DNA from: Alistipes sp.
GTDB lineage: Bacteria > Bacteroidota > Bacteroidia > Bacteroidales > Rikenellaceae
Assembly (NCBI GenBank): GCA_017380955.1
Contig: JAFOCZ010000137.1
Coordinates: forward strand, 1 to 6,703
DNA length: 6,703 bases
Reading direction: 5' to 3'
Both the position numbers and the translations under genes were made by a program. Below, one piece after another: positions 1-6,303 of the stretch. Every line of letters starts with the position of its first letter. Position 1 is the stretch's first letter. The notes under the pieces were generated by a model, which made no database searches, was not told the origin of the DNA, and saw only the letters and a list, made by a program, of their open reading frames with translations.

Positions 1-317
1 CAGCCCGAGGTTACTTAGTTTTTGGGATAGGACAAAGATGCCCTATACAAATCGAAAAACCGATTTATTGTCAGAGTGGTGTGGTAGTGGTGCATCACAA
101 AAGAAACCACCCAAGGGATAGTACATAACGTACAGACCCGAGTCTCTTACTTTTTGGGATAGGCCGCAGATGATGCTTATAAGCGAAATGTATTTTTGAT
201 TTTAGAGGAGCAGATTTGTTCTATCACAAATGAAGATCCCCTCGGGATAGTACAAATAGTACAGCCCGAGGGGTCTTACTTTTGGGATAGGACGAAGATG
301 CCCTATAAAATCGAAAA
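1..317. repeat. Degenerate ~130-bp tandem repeat with hairpins (about 2.5 units, cut by left edge)
   Basis: No credible gene lies here. The heptamer GGGATAG occurs five times, at 24, 115, 156, 244 and 284, with spacings alternating 91, 41, 88 and 40, so each unit of about 130 bp carries two copies. The segment at 24-54 is almost identical to 284-314, and the first ten bases of the window match 262-271 exactly; the middle unit (about 115-182) has diverged. Each unit contains a short hairpin (27-46, 159-180, 287-306) and a second longer hairpin centred on a GTAC...GTAC core (best at 233-277). An extra small hairpin with six-base arms sits at 49-66. The last unit runs up to the stop codon of the zinc-ribbon gene. 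The array probably continues left of the window. Its function is unknown; it may be an intergenic repeat family, a structured RNA or a transcript-end element. Confidence 0.75.
233..277. terminator. Strong GC-rich hairpin downstream of the minus-strand operon, possible terminator
   Basis: The nine-base arms 238-246 (CCCCTCGGG) and 265-273 (CCCGAGGGG) are perfectly complementary. Allowing one bulged T at 237, four more pairs form between 233-236 and 274-277, and an inner GTAC/GTAC pairing (250-253 with 259-262) caps the stem around a five-base loop. It lies about 40 bp beyond the stop codon of the last minus-strand gene, so it could end that transcript. On the plus strand it is followed by ACTTTTG, and on the minus strand by ATTTG; neither is a clean U tract, so intrinsic termination is uncertain. 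It is also part of the tandem repeat. Confidence 0.4.
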
Positions 318-1058
318 TTACTCATTGACGAGAATACGACCACAATACTCACACACAATCAACTTCTTACCCTGGCGGATATCCACCTGGCGCTGTGGAG
401 GGATGCGGTTGAAGCAACCACCACAAGCATCACGGGTAACGGTAACTACTGCAAGACCGTTGCGTACGTTGGTGCGGATGCGGTTGTAAGCAGCCAAGAG
501 ACGCTCGTCAATAGGCTCCTTAGCCTTCTCAGCCTTTGCCAAGAGGTCTGCAACCTGCTGTGCTGTCTCAGCCTCGATAGACTCGAGTTCTGCCTTCTTA
601 GCCTTATAGTCGATAGAACGCTCTGCAACGAGTTCGTTAGTCTCCTCGATGATAGCCTTCTTAGCCTTAATCTGCTGTGAGTACTCCTTAAGACGCTTCT
701 CTGCAAGTTCAATCTCAAGTTCCTGATACTCTATCTCCTTGGTGATGGCATCGTACTCGCGGTTGTTACGCACGTTGTTCTGCTGCTCCTTGTAGTTGCC
801 AATCATAATCTTAGCCTGGTCAACCTCACGCTTGCGCTGACGTGTCAATGAGTTAAGTTCCTCAATCTCGGCATTGATGTTCTCAATACGAGTGTTGAGA
901 CCAGCGAGTTCATCCTCGAGGTCCTGCACCTCCAAGGGCAACTCACCCTTCACCTTATTAATCTCATCGATAGCCGAGTCAATCTTCTGCAACTCATAAA
1001 GAGCCATAATCTTCTCCTGCATCGAGTAGTCAACTTCGTTAGTCTTCTTCTGTGCCAT
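318..1058 (-). CDS. Coiled-coil C4 zinc-ribbon protein (CdsZ/HP0958-like family)
   Basis: A 246-residue soluble protein of the family with a long helical hairpin followed by a C4 zinc ribbon. Residues about 10-175 are charged heptad-like helix typical of coiled coil, including the family-typical stretch NNREYDAITKEIE (about 98-110). The C-terminal zinc ribbon has cysteines at 212, 215, 236 and 239 (CGGC ... CEYC) and ends GRILVNE. A longer reading frame could begin at a TTG at 1070, but the ATG at 1058 is preferred because it gives the normal MAQKKT-type start. It lies 27 bp after the Nif3 gene, and relatives in Helicobacter (HP0958/HP0959) show the same pairing. Members have been linked to nucleic-acid binding and, in Helicobacter, to flagellar gene control; the role in Bacteroidetes is unclear. 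It is the last gene of the operon. The family call is firm, the function is not. Confidence 0.9.
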   Translation of the reverse strand: MAQKKTNEVDYSMQEKIMALYELQKIDSAIDEINKVKGELPLEVQDLEDELAGLNTRIENINAEIEELNSLTRQRKREVDQAKIMIGNYKEQQNNVRNNREYDAITKEIEYQELEIELAEKRLKEYSQQIKAKKAIIEETNELVAERSIDYKAKKAELESIEAETAQQVADLLAKAEKAKEPIDERLLAAYNRIRTNVRNGLAVVTVTRDACGGCFNRIPPQRQVDIRQGKKLIVCEYCGRILVNE

Positions 1059-1085
1059 ATAGTTATTCAATTAGTTATTTTATTC

Positions 1086-1877
1086 TTAGAATAAATAGTG
1101 TATCGGGTTACGCGAGCATACGCTCTTGCGAACGGCAAAGTTACACATTTTTTTTGATAATACATCATCCAAAATGCGAATTGCACAAAATTCGCTCTCA
1201 AAATGACCAATATCTGCGATTATCATACGATTTTCGCCCATCATAAAGTCATTATAGCGCAAATCTGCAGTTATATAGAGGTCTGCCTCAGCCGCCAAAG
1301 CCTCGGTTATCAGCGAGCGTCCTGCGCCTGTGCATATCGCCACACGGCGCACCATCATATCCTCCGATGGCAAATCGCTATAGCGCACAGCGCCCACGTC
1401 GAAGATACTCTTTACACGCGACAATAGTGCCATTGCATTCTCGGGGCGTGGCAACACTCCCACAACGCCATAGCCCACAGCAGGGTTGTCGCGGCGAGGC
1501 TCGAGCACCGTCATAGAGTCGAGGCCTATCATCGAGCCCACCTGCCAACTCATACCGTTAACCGTGCTGTCGAGGTTGGTATGACAAGCATACAAAGCAA
1601 TACCTTTACGTATTGCGCGCTCCACACAACGCTCAACGTATGTTGCAGAGTTAAAACGCTTAAGAGGCGAGAAGATTATAGGGTGGTGGGTGATGATGAT
1701 ATCGCACCCCTCACGCTCCGCCTCATCCAAGACCTCCTCGGTTACATCCACGGCGAGGAGTGCCTTATGCACCTCATCGTCGAGACGACCAACTACAAGA
1801 CCCGAATTATCGTAATCTGCCTGCAGCGCCAAAGGTGCAAACTCCTCTATCGCCGCTGCTATATCTCGAATCTTCAT
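1086..1877 (-). CDS. Nif3/YbgI-like (DUF34) dinuclear metal centre protein
   Basis: A 263-residue member of the Nif3/DUF34 family, proteins that form hexameric toroids with two metal ions per subunit and whose reaction is still unsettled (metal homeostasis or hydrolase/cyclohydrolase roles have been proposed). The metal ligands are visible: His64-His65 in ITHHPIIF, Asp103 in CHTNLDST, and His225 with Glu229 in GHFESE. The N-terminal motif DYDNSGLVVG (21-30) is also typical, and the C-terminus (FAVR ... NPIHYLF) is complete. The length matches the short form close to E. coli YbgI (about 247 residues), without the roughly 100-residue central insert found in many Bacteroidetes and Gram-positive homologues. 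The usual TGD-x-x-YH motif reads TADLRYND here, a small departure. It starts 12 bp after the MerR-type gene and is followed by the zinc-ribbon gene. Confidence 0.93.
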   Translation of the reverse strand: MKIRDIAAAIEEFAPLALQADYDNSGLVVGRLDDEVHKALLAVDVTEEVLDEAEREGCDIIITHHPIIFSPLKRFNSATYVERCVERAIRKGIALYACHTNLDSTVNGMSWQVGSMIGLDSMTVLEPRRDNPAVGYGVVGVLPRPENAMALLSRVKSIFDVGAVRYSDLPSEDMMVRRVAICTGAGRSLITEALAAEADLYITADLRYNDFMMGENRMIIADIGHFESEFCAIRILDDVLSKKMCNFAVRKSVCSRNPIHYLF

Positions 1878-1889
1878 ACCGCAACACGC

Positions 1890-2501
1890 TTAGAACAACG
1901 ACTGCTCGAAGAATGGGAACAACTCCTTATCCTCGCTCTTCTTTGCCTTGGTGCGACGGCGTGTAACACCCTGCGCTGCCTCATCCTCAGGATTCTCGGC
2001 AACCTTACGAGGGCGACCACGACGACGTGGTTGCTCCTCCTGTGGCTCTTCGGCAGGGATATCCTCTGCAGGAGCCTCAGGTGTTGTGACACCCTCCACA
2101 ACATCGGCCTTTGCCTCACTCTCCACATCCGAAATAAGTTCGGTCATAGCCTCGATAGGCGCTTCGTACTCAACCGGAGAATCCTCACCAAGCGACTCAC
2201 GCACCTCCAAAAGCATAGCACGGATATTCTGCAAACGCTCAAGGATAGAGACGTCACGCTTCACGCTCTTACCACGGCGCTTCATAGCCTGGTTAGCACC
2301 CTCGAGGGTCATACCCTTCTCCTTTACAAGGTGGTATATGAGTTTGAGATTCTCAACATCCGAAGGGGTAAACATTCTATTACCCTTCTTATTTTTGTGA
2401 GGACGGATGCAGTCGAACTTCGACTCCCAATAACGAATAAGCGATGCGTTAACATCAAACATCTCGGTCACCTCACCCATCGAATAAAGTAACTTTGCCA
2501 T
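1890..2501 (-). CDS. MerR-family transcriptional regulator with acidic, AT-hook-bearing tail
   Basis: A 203-residue protein. Residues about 5-75 form a MerR-type winged helix: YSMGEVTEMFDV (first helices), SLIRYWESKF (recognition helix), then the wing with NRMFTPSDVENLKLIYHLV and GMTLEGANQAMK. Residues 84-105 look like a short helix, possibly for dimerisation. There is no effector domain with metal-binding cysteines; instead the tail (about 108-190) is low-complexity, rich in Glu, Ala and Pro, and contains RRRGRPRK at 159-166, a classic AT-hook core, followed by a second basic patch RRRTKAKK (181-188). It ends in an aromatic-rich segment (LFPFFEQSLF). Bacteroidetes homologues are often only about 110 residues, so the tail is an extension. 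It starts only 4 bp after the methyltransferase stop, implying co-transcription. The target genes cannot be read from the sequence. Confidence 0.9.
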   Translation of the reverse strand: MAKLLYSMGEVTEMFDVNASLIRYWESKFDCIRPHKNKKGNRMFTPSDVENLKLIYHLVKEKGMTLEGANQAMKRRGKSVKRDVSILERLQNIRAMLLEVRESLGEDSPVEYEAPIEAMTELISDVESEAKADVVEGVTTPEAPAEDIPAEEPQEEQPRRRGRPRKVAENPEDEAAQGVTRRRTKAKKSEDKELFPFFEQSLF

Positions 2502-2505
2502 ATCT

Positions 2506-3867
2506 TTATAAGTTTAATATTCTCTGTTCCTTAGGGTACATATTGTTGCATCGTGCGCCTATACGCTTCACAAAGCCTATTGCAACACCCTTATACATAA
2601 CTATGTTTATGCCCTCGCTAAACTGCTTGGCATCAATATCCTGCTTGCGCAAGAAGTTCTGAGCATCCTCGAGGGATACCTCAACCTCTGGTACTACGCC
2701 GCGACTTCTTCCTACGAACATTGCCAACGAGTGCTCGGGCTTTAATGCGCCCTTGAAAATCTGACCAAGAGCAACACCCGAATATGCTACCGACAACGAT
2801 TCCGAGAGATGAGTAACATCATCCATAACAGCACTATCATAGCCATACACCACATTGTCAATCTTCCTAAAACTCATCGCCTTAGCATCATCTACCCAAC
2901 GTGACACTTCAGCCAACTCAGCACCCTGCAACGACGCAAATACCTTACGACGAGCCTTAGGCACACGGCGCTTAGCACCACCCTCAGCCTTACGCGCTAC
3001 AGCAGCAAAGAATCCCTCACCACGAGCACTGTGAGGGTAGAAGTGGAAACACTGAAACGCACCTATATCCGAGCGTACTATACCCCACTCATCACACGTT
3101 TCGACTCTCTCAGCCGCAACTATCTCGTCACCATACTCCTCCATCAGCCACTCCACGATTCCCTCATCCTCGCGATTGTTGAACGTGCAGGTGCTGTATA
3201 TCAACTTACCCCCAGGGCGCAACGCTCGCCACGCCTCTGCGAGAATCTCGCGCTGACGTGCCACGCACTGCTCCACAGATGCTGGCGACCACTCTGTGCG
3301 CGCCTCCTCCATCTTGCGAAACATACCCTCACCCGAGCAAGGAGCATCAACAGCCACCACATCAAACCACAACTCAAAATCTCCGATATAACGAGGCTCC
3401 GAGCAGGTGACAACGACATTACCCATACCCCAGCGCTTGACATTATCCTCGAGGGCCATCACACGACCTCGGTTTATGTCATTGGCAACAACAAGACCTT
3501 TGCGACCCACCAACGAAGAGTAGAGCGTAGTCTTACCGCCAGGCGCTGCACACATATCCAGCATTCGTGCACCCTCGAGGTTATCACCCTTGAGGATATG
3601 TGCCACAAACTGCGACGATGCCTCCTGAACATAGTAAGCGCCACCGTGCATCAACGGGTCGAGCGTAAACTGAGGTCTGCACTCGAGATATTGCCCATTC
3701 GGCGACCACCCTATCACCTCGCCATCGTAGACCTCAGCAGGCTTTGCGGGATTTAATCTTATGGATACCTCTGCAGGAGTATCAAGTGCCGCGAACAACT
3801 TTTCGGCATCATCGCCCAAAGTCTCACGCATCGAGCACTTAAACTCCTCTGGTAGTGGAATTACCAT
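2506..3867 (-). CDS. rsmF: RsmF-like 16S rRNA (cytosine-5) methyltransferase (NOL1/NOP2/Sun family)
   Basis: A 453-residue SAM-dependent RNA m5C methyltransferase. The N-terminal region (1-95) includes the family motif SIRLNPAKP (35-43) and AYYVQEASSQ (77-86). The Rossmann-fold catalytic domain has the SAM loop DMCAAPGGKTT (104-114), the acidic residue of strand 2 in NDINRGR (Asp130), DAPCSGEGMFRK (174-185) and STCTFN (225-230). Both family cysteines are present: Cys177 of the PC motif, used for product release, and Cys227 of the TCT motif, the covalent nucleophile. The remaining C-terminal region (about 290-453) resembles the RsmF/YebU extension with a PUA-like end, finishing NNMYPKEQRILNL. 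RsmF in E. coli modifies C1407 of 16S rRNA; the exact site here is inferred. The gene sits 28 bp after the nucleoside kinase and 4 bp before the MerR-type gene. Confidence 0.92.
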   Translation of the reverse strand: MVIPLPEEFKCSMRETLGDDAEKLFAALDTPAEVSIRLNPAKPAEVYDGEVIGWSPNGQYLECRPQFTLDPLMHGGAYYVQEASSQFVAHILKGDNLEGARMLDMCAAPGGKTTLYSSLVGRKGLVVANDINRGRVMALEDNVKRWGMGNVVVTCSEPRYIGDFELWFDVVAVDAPCSGEGMFRKMEEARTEWSPASVEQCVARQREILAEAWRALRPGGKLIYSTCTFNNREDEGIVEWLMEEYGDEIVAAERVETCDEWGIVRSDIGAFQCFHFYPHSARGEGFFAAVARKAEGGAKRRVPKARRKVFASLQGAELAEVSRWVDDAKAMSFRKIDNVVYGYDSAVMDDVTHLSESLSVAYSGVALGQIFKGALKPEHSLAMFVGRSRGVVPEVEVSLEDAQNFLRKQDIDAKQFSEGINIVMYKGVAIGFVKRIGARCNNMYPKEQRILNL

Positions 3868-3895
3868 AGTCTTATATCATCTATTACGTTACGCA

Positions 3896-4516
3896 CTACA
3901 ACTGTCTCTTGCCGGTGCACATCTCCTCCACCGAGGCGCATATGCGGTCGATTATCGATGGGTCAGCCACAAAGTCATCCACATCCTTATCTACCACCAA
4001 CACACGGCCCTCATAGATATTCTCAATCCAATTGTTATACTTATCATTCAGACGACTGAGATACTCCTCGTCGATATTCTGCTCATAGTCTCTGCCACGC
4101 ATCTTTATCTGCGAGATAAGCGTTGGAACACTCGCCTTGAGGTAAATCAACACATCAGGCTTTGGGAGCAAAGTCTGCTCTATGTTGAACATCTTCATAT
4201 AGGTGTCGAAATCGCGGCTTGCCATAAGACCCATAGAGTGGAGGTTATCGGCAAAGATATGAGCATCCTCATATATTGTTCTATCCTGCACCACATTATC
4301 CGCCTCATCGGAGAGCATCGTGAGAGTCTGCTGGATGCGGCTACCCAAAAACCACAACTGCAAGTGGAACGACCAACGTCCCATATCCTCGTAGAAGTCA
4401 CTGATATAGGGGTTTGCTATATCCTCGTAGTATGGTTTCGCACCATAACGCTTTGTAAGAATCTCGGTAAGCGTTGTCTTACCGCTTCCGATATTTCCGG
4501 CAATTGCTATATACAT
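3896..4516 (-). CDS. Deoxynucleoside kinase (dCK/dGK/TK2-like family)
   Basis: A 206-residue P-loop kinase that transfers phosphate from ATP (or another NTP) to the 5' hydroxyl of a deoxynucleoside in cytosolic salvage. The Walker A loop is GNIGSGKTT (7-15), Glu31 in YYEDIANPY is the likely catalytic base, DRTIYEDAHIFA (78-89) carries the DR-S/T motif, and RGRDYEQN (140-147) is the arginine-rich lid closing over phosphate. The length is normal for the bacterial branch. Which deoxynucleoside it prefers (dA, dG, dC or dT) cannot be decided by eye, so no symbol is given. It is 23 bp after trkA and 28 bp before the methyltransferase, probably on the same mRNA. The ATG start places the glycine loop at the expected distance from the N-terminus. 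Confidence 0.93.
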   Translation of the reverse strand: MYIAIAGNIGSGKTTLTEILTKRYGAKPYYEDIANPYISDFYEDMGRWSFHLQLWFLGSRIQQTLTMLSDEADNVVQDRTIYEDAHIFADNLHSMGLMASRDFDTYMKMFNIEQTLLPKPDVLIYLKASVPTLISQIKMRGRDYEQNIDEEYLSRLNDKYNNWIENIYEGRVLVVDKDVDDFVADPSIIDRICASVEEMCTGKRQL

Positions 4517-4539
4517 AATTTGTAAGAGTTAGTGTTTTC

Positions 4540-5880
4540 TTAGTTAAAATATTCGGCTACCTGCATCACGACATCTGGCATTGCAAAGACCACAACCCTG
4601 TCGTATGCATTAATCTGTGTATTGTCAACAGCGATAAATACCCTATCGCCACGCACCACACCGCCGATAATAGACTCCTCGGGCATTCCGAGATCACGAA
4701 TCTTATGTCGTGTAGCAGGAGAGTTAGGCTTTACAATAAACTCCATAACCTCCGCCTGGCTACCTGTCAGGCACTTTATGTTCTGCACCTCCGAGGTCAT
4801 CGTAAAGCGGAAGATATTCGATGCCGTAACAAGTTTTTTGTTGATGATGGTATCCACGCCAATACTCTCGGCCAGCGATATATAATTGATATTCTCCACC
4901 TCGGCAATAACCTTCTTTACACCCATACGCTTGGCAAGCATCGCAGCAAGGATATTGGTCTCGCTACGTCCTGTAACGGCGACAAAGGCATCCATACCTG
5001 CCAAGTCCTCCTCCATCATAGCCTCGGTATCACGACCATCCTCGTTAATGATAAGGGTCTTGTCAAGACGCTCTGCAAGGCGAAAAGCCTTGTCTGCATC
5101 GTAATCCACAAGTTTTATATCTACGTCGTTTTGCAACTCATTGGCTATACGCACTCCGATACGTGAGCCTCCGAGAATCATCATATTACGAATCTTCACC
5201 TCACGTCGTCCTGAAAGTTCCACAACCCTGTGCGTTGCGTTGTGGCGCGACACCACATAGACCATATCCTCCTCCTCGAATCTATCCTCCTCGGTAGGGA
5301 TTATGGTACGCGAGCCACGCACCACAGCCACCACACGATACTCCAAATCCTCATCTTCGTTGTCGGCGTCTATGATAGTGCGACCCAAGAGTGGCGATGT
5401 CAACTCAAGTCTAAAGGCCACCATCGAGAGTTTACCTCCCGCAAAGTCCATATACTCCGTAGATGATGTGTGACCCAACAGGTTGATAACCTCGTGCGCT
5501 GCAATCTGCTCGGGATAGAAGAGGTAGTCGATACCCATATCGATAAACACCTCCTTGCTATTTGGCTCGAGATACTCGTTGCTATCGACACGCGCAATAG
5601 CCTTCTTAGCACCCAACTGCTTTGCCATCACCGCCGAGAGGATGTTATCATTCTCCACCGAGCGCACCGCAATAAAGAGGTCGCAACGTCTCACACCCGC
5701 ACGACGCAACACCGAGAACTGTGTGGTATCACCCTCCACAGTCTCCACATCCACGAGGTTGCCCACCTCAACCAATGCTTTAGGATCAACATCCACCACC
5801 GTGAGGTCGTGACCATTACCGCTAAGCATCTTCGAGAGGTGCGTTCCCATATCTCCAGCACCTGCAATGACAATCTTCAT
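4540..5880 (-). CDS. trkA: Trk potassium uptake system regulatory subunit TrkA
   Basis: A 446-residue cytoplasmic protein with the duplicated RCK architecture of full-length TrkA, the NAD(H)/nucleotide-binding gating subunit of TrkH/TrkG potassium channels. The first Rossmann domain starts GAGDMG (7-12) with the acidic end of strand 2 at Asp30, and is followed by an RCK_C/TrkA_C domain (about 140-222, with SPLLGRTI). The second starts GGSRIG (237-242) with Asp259, and is followed by a second TrkA_C domain (about 365-446, with IGGVVRGDRVFIAVDNT). The length is close to that of E. coli TrkA (458). It is the first gene of the minus-strand operon and follows the candidate promoter at 5960-5991. 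The membrane subunit TrkH is not next to it in this window: the downstream neighbour is a nucleoside kinase and the upstream genes are divergent. Confidence 0.96.
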   Translation of the reverse strand: MKIVIAGAGDMGTHLSKMLSGNGHDLTVVDVDPKALVEVGNLVDVETVEGDTTQFSVLRRAGVRRCDLFIAVRSVENDNILSAVMAKQLGAKKAIARVDSNEYLEPNSKEVFIDMGIDYLFYPEQIAAHEVINLLGHTSSTEYMDFAGGKLSMVAFRLELTSPLLGRTIIDADNEDEDLEYRVVAVVRGSRTIIPTEEDRFEEEDMVYVVSRHNATHRVVELSGRREVKIRNMMILGGSRIGVRIANELQNDVDIKLVDYDADKAFRLAERLDKTLIINEDGRDTEAMMEEDLAGMDAFVAVTGRSETNILAAMLAKRMGVKKVIAEVENINYISLAESIGVDTIINKKLVTASNIFRFTMTSEVQNIKCLTGSQAEVMEFIVKPNSPATRHKIRDLGMPEESIIGGVVRGDRVFIAVDNTQINAYDRVVVFAMPDVVMQVAEYFN

Positions 5881-5942
5881 ACACTAAATAAGTGAATATA
5901 AAACAATTAAATAGAGCAGTTCACCTAACGACGAACTATAAC

Positions 5943-5977
5943 ATTTGCAAATTCAACTGCAAATATATAAATTTGCA
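5943..5977. repeat. Cluster of ATTTGCA/TGCAAAT inverted repeats in the divergent promoter
   Basis: ATTTGCAAAT (5943-5952) is a perfect 10-base palindrome. A second dyad follows: TGCAAAT (5958-5964), a six-base spacer, and ATTTGCA (5971-5977). The arms of the second dyad contain the TTTG parts of the two opposing -7 boxes, so the symmetry may simply reflect back-to-back promoters, or it may be an operator. Confidence 0.6.
5944..5975 (+). promoter_or_regulatory. Bacteroidetes-type promoter for the rightward genes
   Basis: TTTG at 5944-5947 and TAAATTTG at 5968-5975 match the Bacteroidetes -33 (TTTG) and -7 (TAnnTTTG) boxes exactly, separated by 20 bases. Transcription would begin near 5980, leaving a leader of about 50 nt before the ATG at 6031. 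Confidence 0.65.
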
Positions 5978-5991
5978 CCGAAAAGAGCAAC
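5960..5991 (-). promoter_or_regulatory. Bacteroidetes-type promoter for the trkA operon
   Basis: Read on the minus strand, 5967-5960 is TATATTTG, a perfect TAnnTTTG -7 box. The bases 20 nt upstream (5991-5988) read GTTG, one mismatch from the TTTG -33 box. Transcription would begin around 5955, about 75 nt before the trkA ATG at 5880. It overlaps the promoter of the opposite direction. Confidence 0.5.
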
Positions 5992-6030
5992 ATCTTTTCA
6001 GGTTTTTGCATCATAAAAAATTAAAATTAT

Positions 6031-6294
6031 ATGTCAACACTACTCTTTACCGTCATTGCCGCGGTTGCCGTTGTAGGTTTCTTCGCACTTGCGTTGTCAC
6101 TCACATACATCCTCAAGGGTCACCACATCCAGTCTGAGGTGTCTACAAATCCCAATATGCAGAAGTTGGGTATCAAGTGTGCAGTACAGGAGACTCGCGA
6201 GGATATGGGACTTACGGATTGCGACAGCGATAACATCTGCTCGGGCAACTGCGCAGGATGTGATATTGACCACACAGAGGCAACACACAAATAG
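6031..6294 (+). CDS. Small cysteine-rich single-pass membrane protein
   Basis: An 87-residue protein. Residues about 4-28 are a strongly hydrophobic segment (LLFTVIAAVAVVGFFALALSL), a membrane anchor or uncleaved signal; there is no lipobox. The rest is hydrophilic, with five cysteines at 50, 64, 70, 74 and 77, the last three in CSGNCAGC, which could bind metal or an Fe-S cluster. The segment STNPNMQKLGIKCAVQE (38-54) recalls small Bacteroidales 'membrane or secreted' proteins and, loosely, the anchored cysteine-containing layout of the NqrM (Na+-NQR maturation) family, but I cannot name it with confidence. The ATG at 6031 is preceded by an A/T-rich leader and a good promoter, and the next gene begins 9 bp after its stop, suggesting an operon. 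Confidence 0.75.
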   Translation: MSTLLFTVIAAVAVVGFFALALSLTYILKGHHIQSEVSTNPNMQKLGIKCAVQETREDMGLTDCDSDNICSGNCAGCDIDHTEATHK

Positions 6295-6303
6295 CAGAAA
6301 ACT

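Noticed and set aside
1..317. CRISPR array
   Set aside because: The exact repeats are only 7-10 bases, the sub-elements alternate in spacing, and the intervening sequences are themselves related, unlike spacers.
196..489. 97-codon open frame starting in the repeat region
   Set aside because: It crosses from the tandem repeat into the antisense of the zinc-ribbon gene, with no domain or promoter.
1059..1070. TTG start four codons upstream of the zinc-ribbon gene ATG
   Set aside because: The ATG at 1058 gives the expected N-terminus, and nothing supports a TTG start here.
1086..1877. Truncated or frameshifted Nif3 because it is shorter than many homologues
   Set aside because: Both halves, all metal ligands and the normal C-terminus are present; it is the short form without the central insert.
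1581..2492. 303-codon open frame on the plus strand
   Set aside because: It lies antisense to the clear Nif3 and MerR-type genes, spans their junction, and its translation (rich in Leu, Thr, Arg and His) resembles no protein; it is a shadow frame.
3031..3756. 241-codon open frame on the plus strand
   Set aside because: It is antisense to the catalytic domain of the rRNA methyltransferase, which has all its motifs, so this is a shadow.
3761..4525. 254-codon open frame on the plus strand
   Set aside because: It is antisense to the complete deoxynucleoside kinase and overlaps the start of the methyltransferase; the composition is unlike a real protein.
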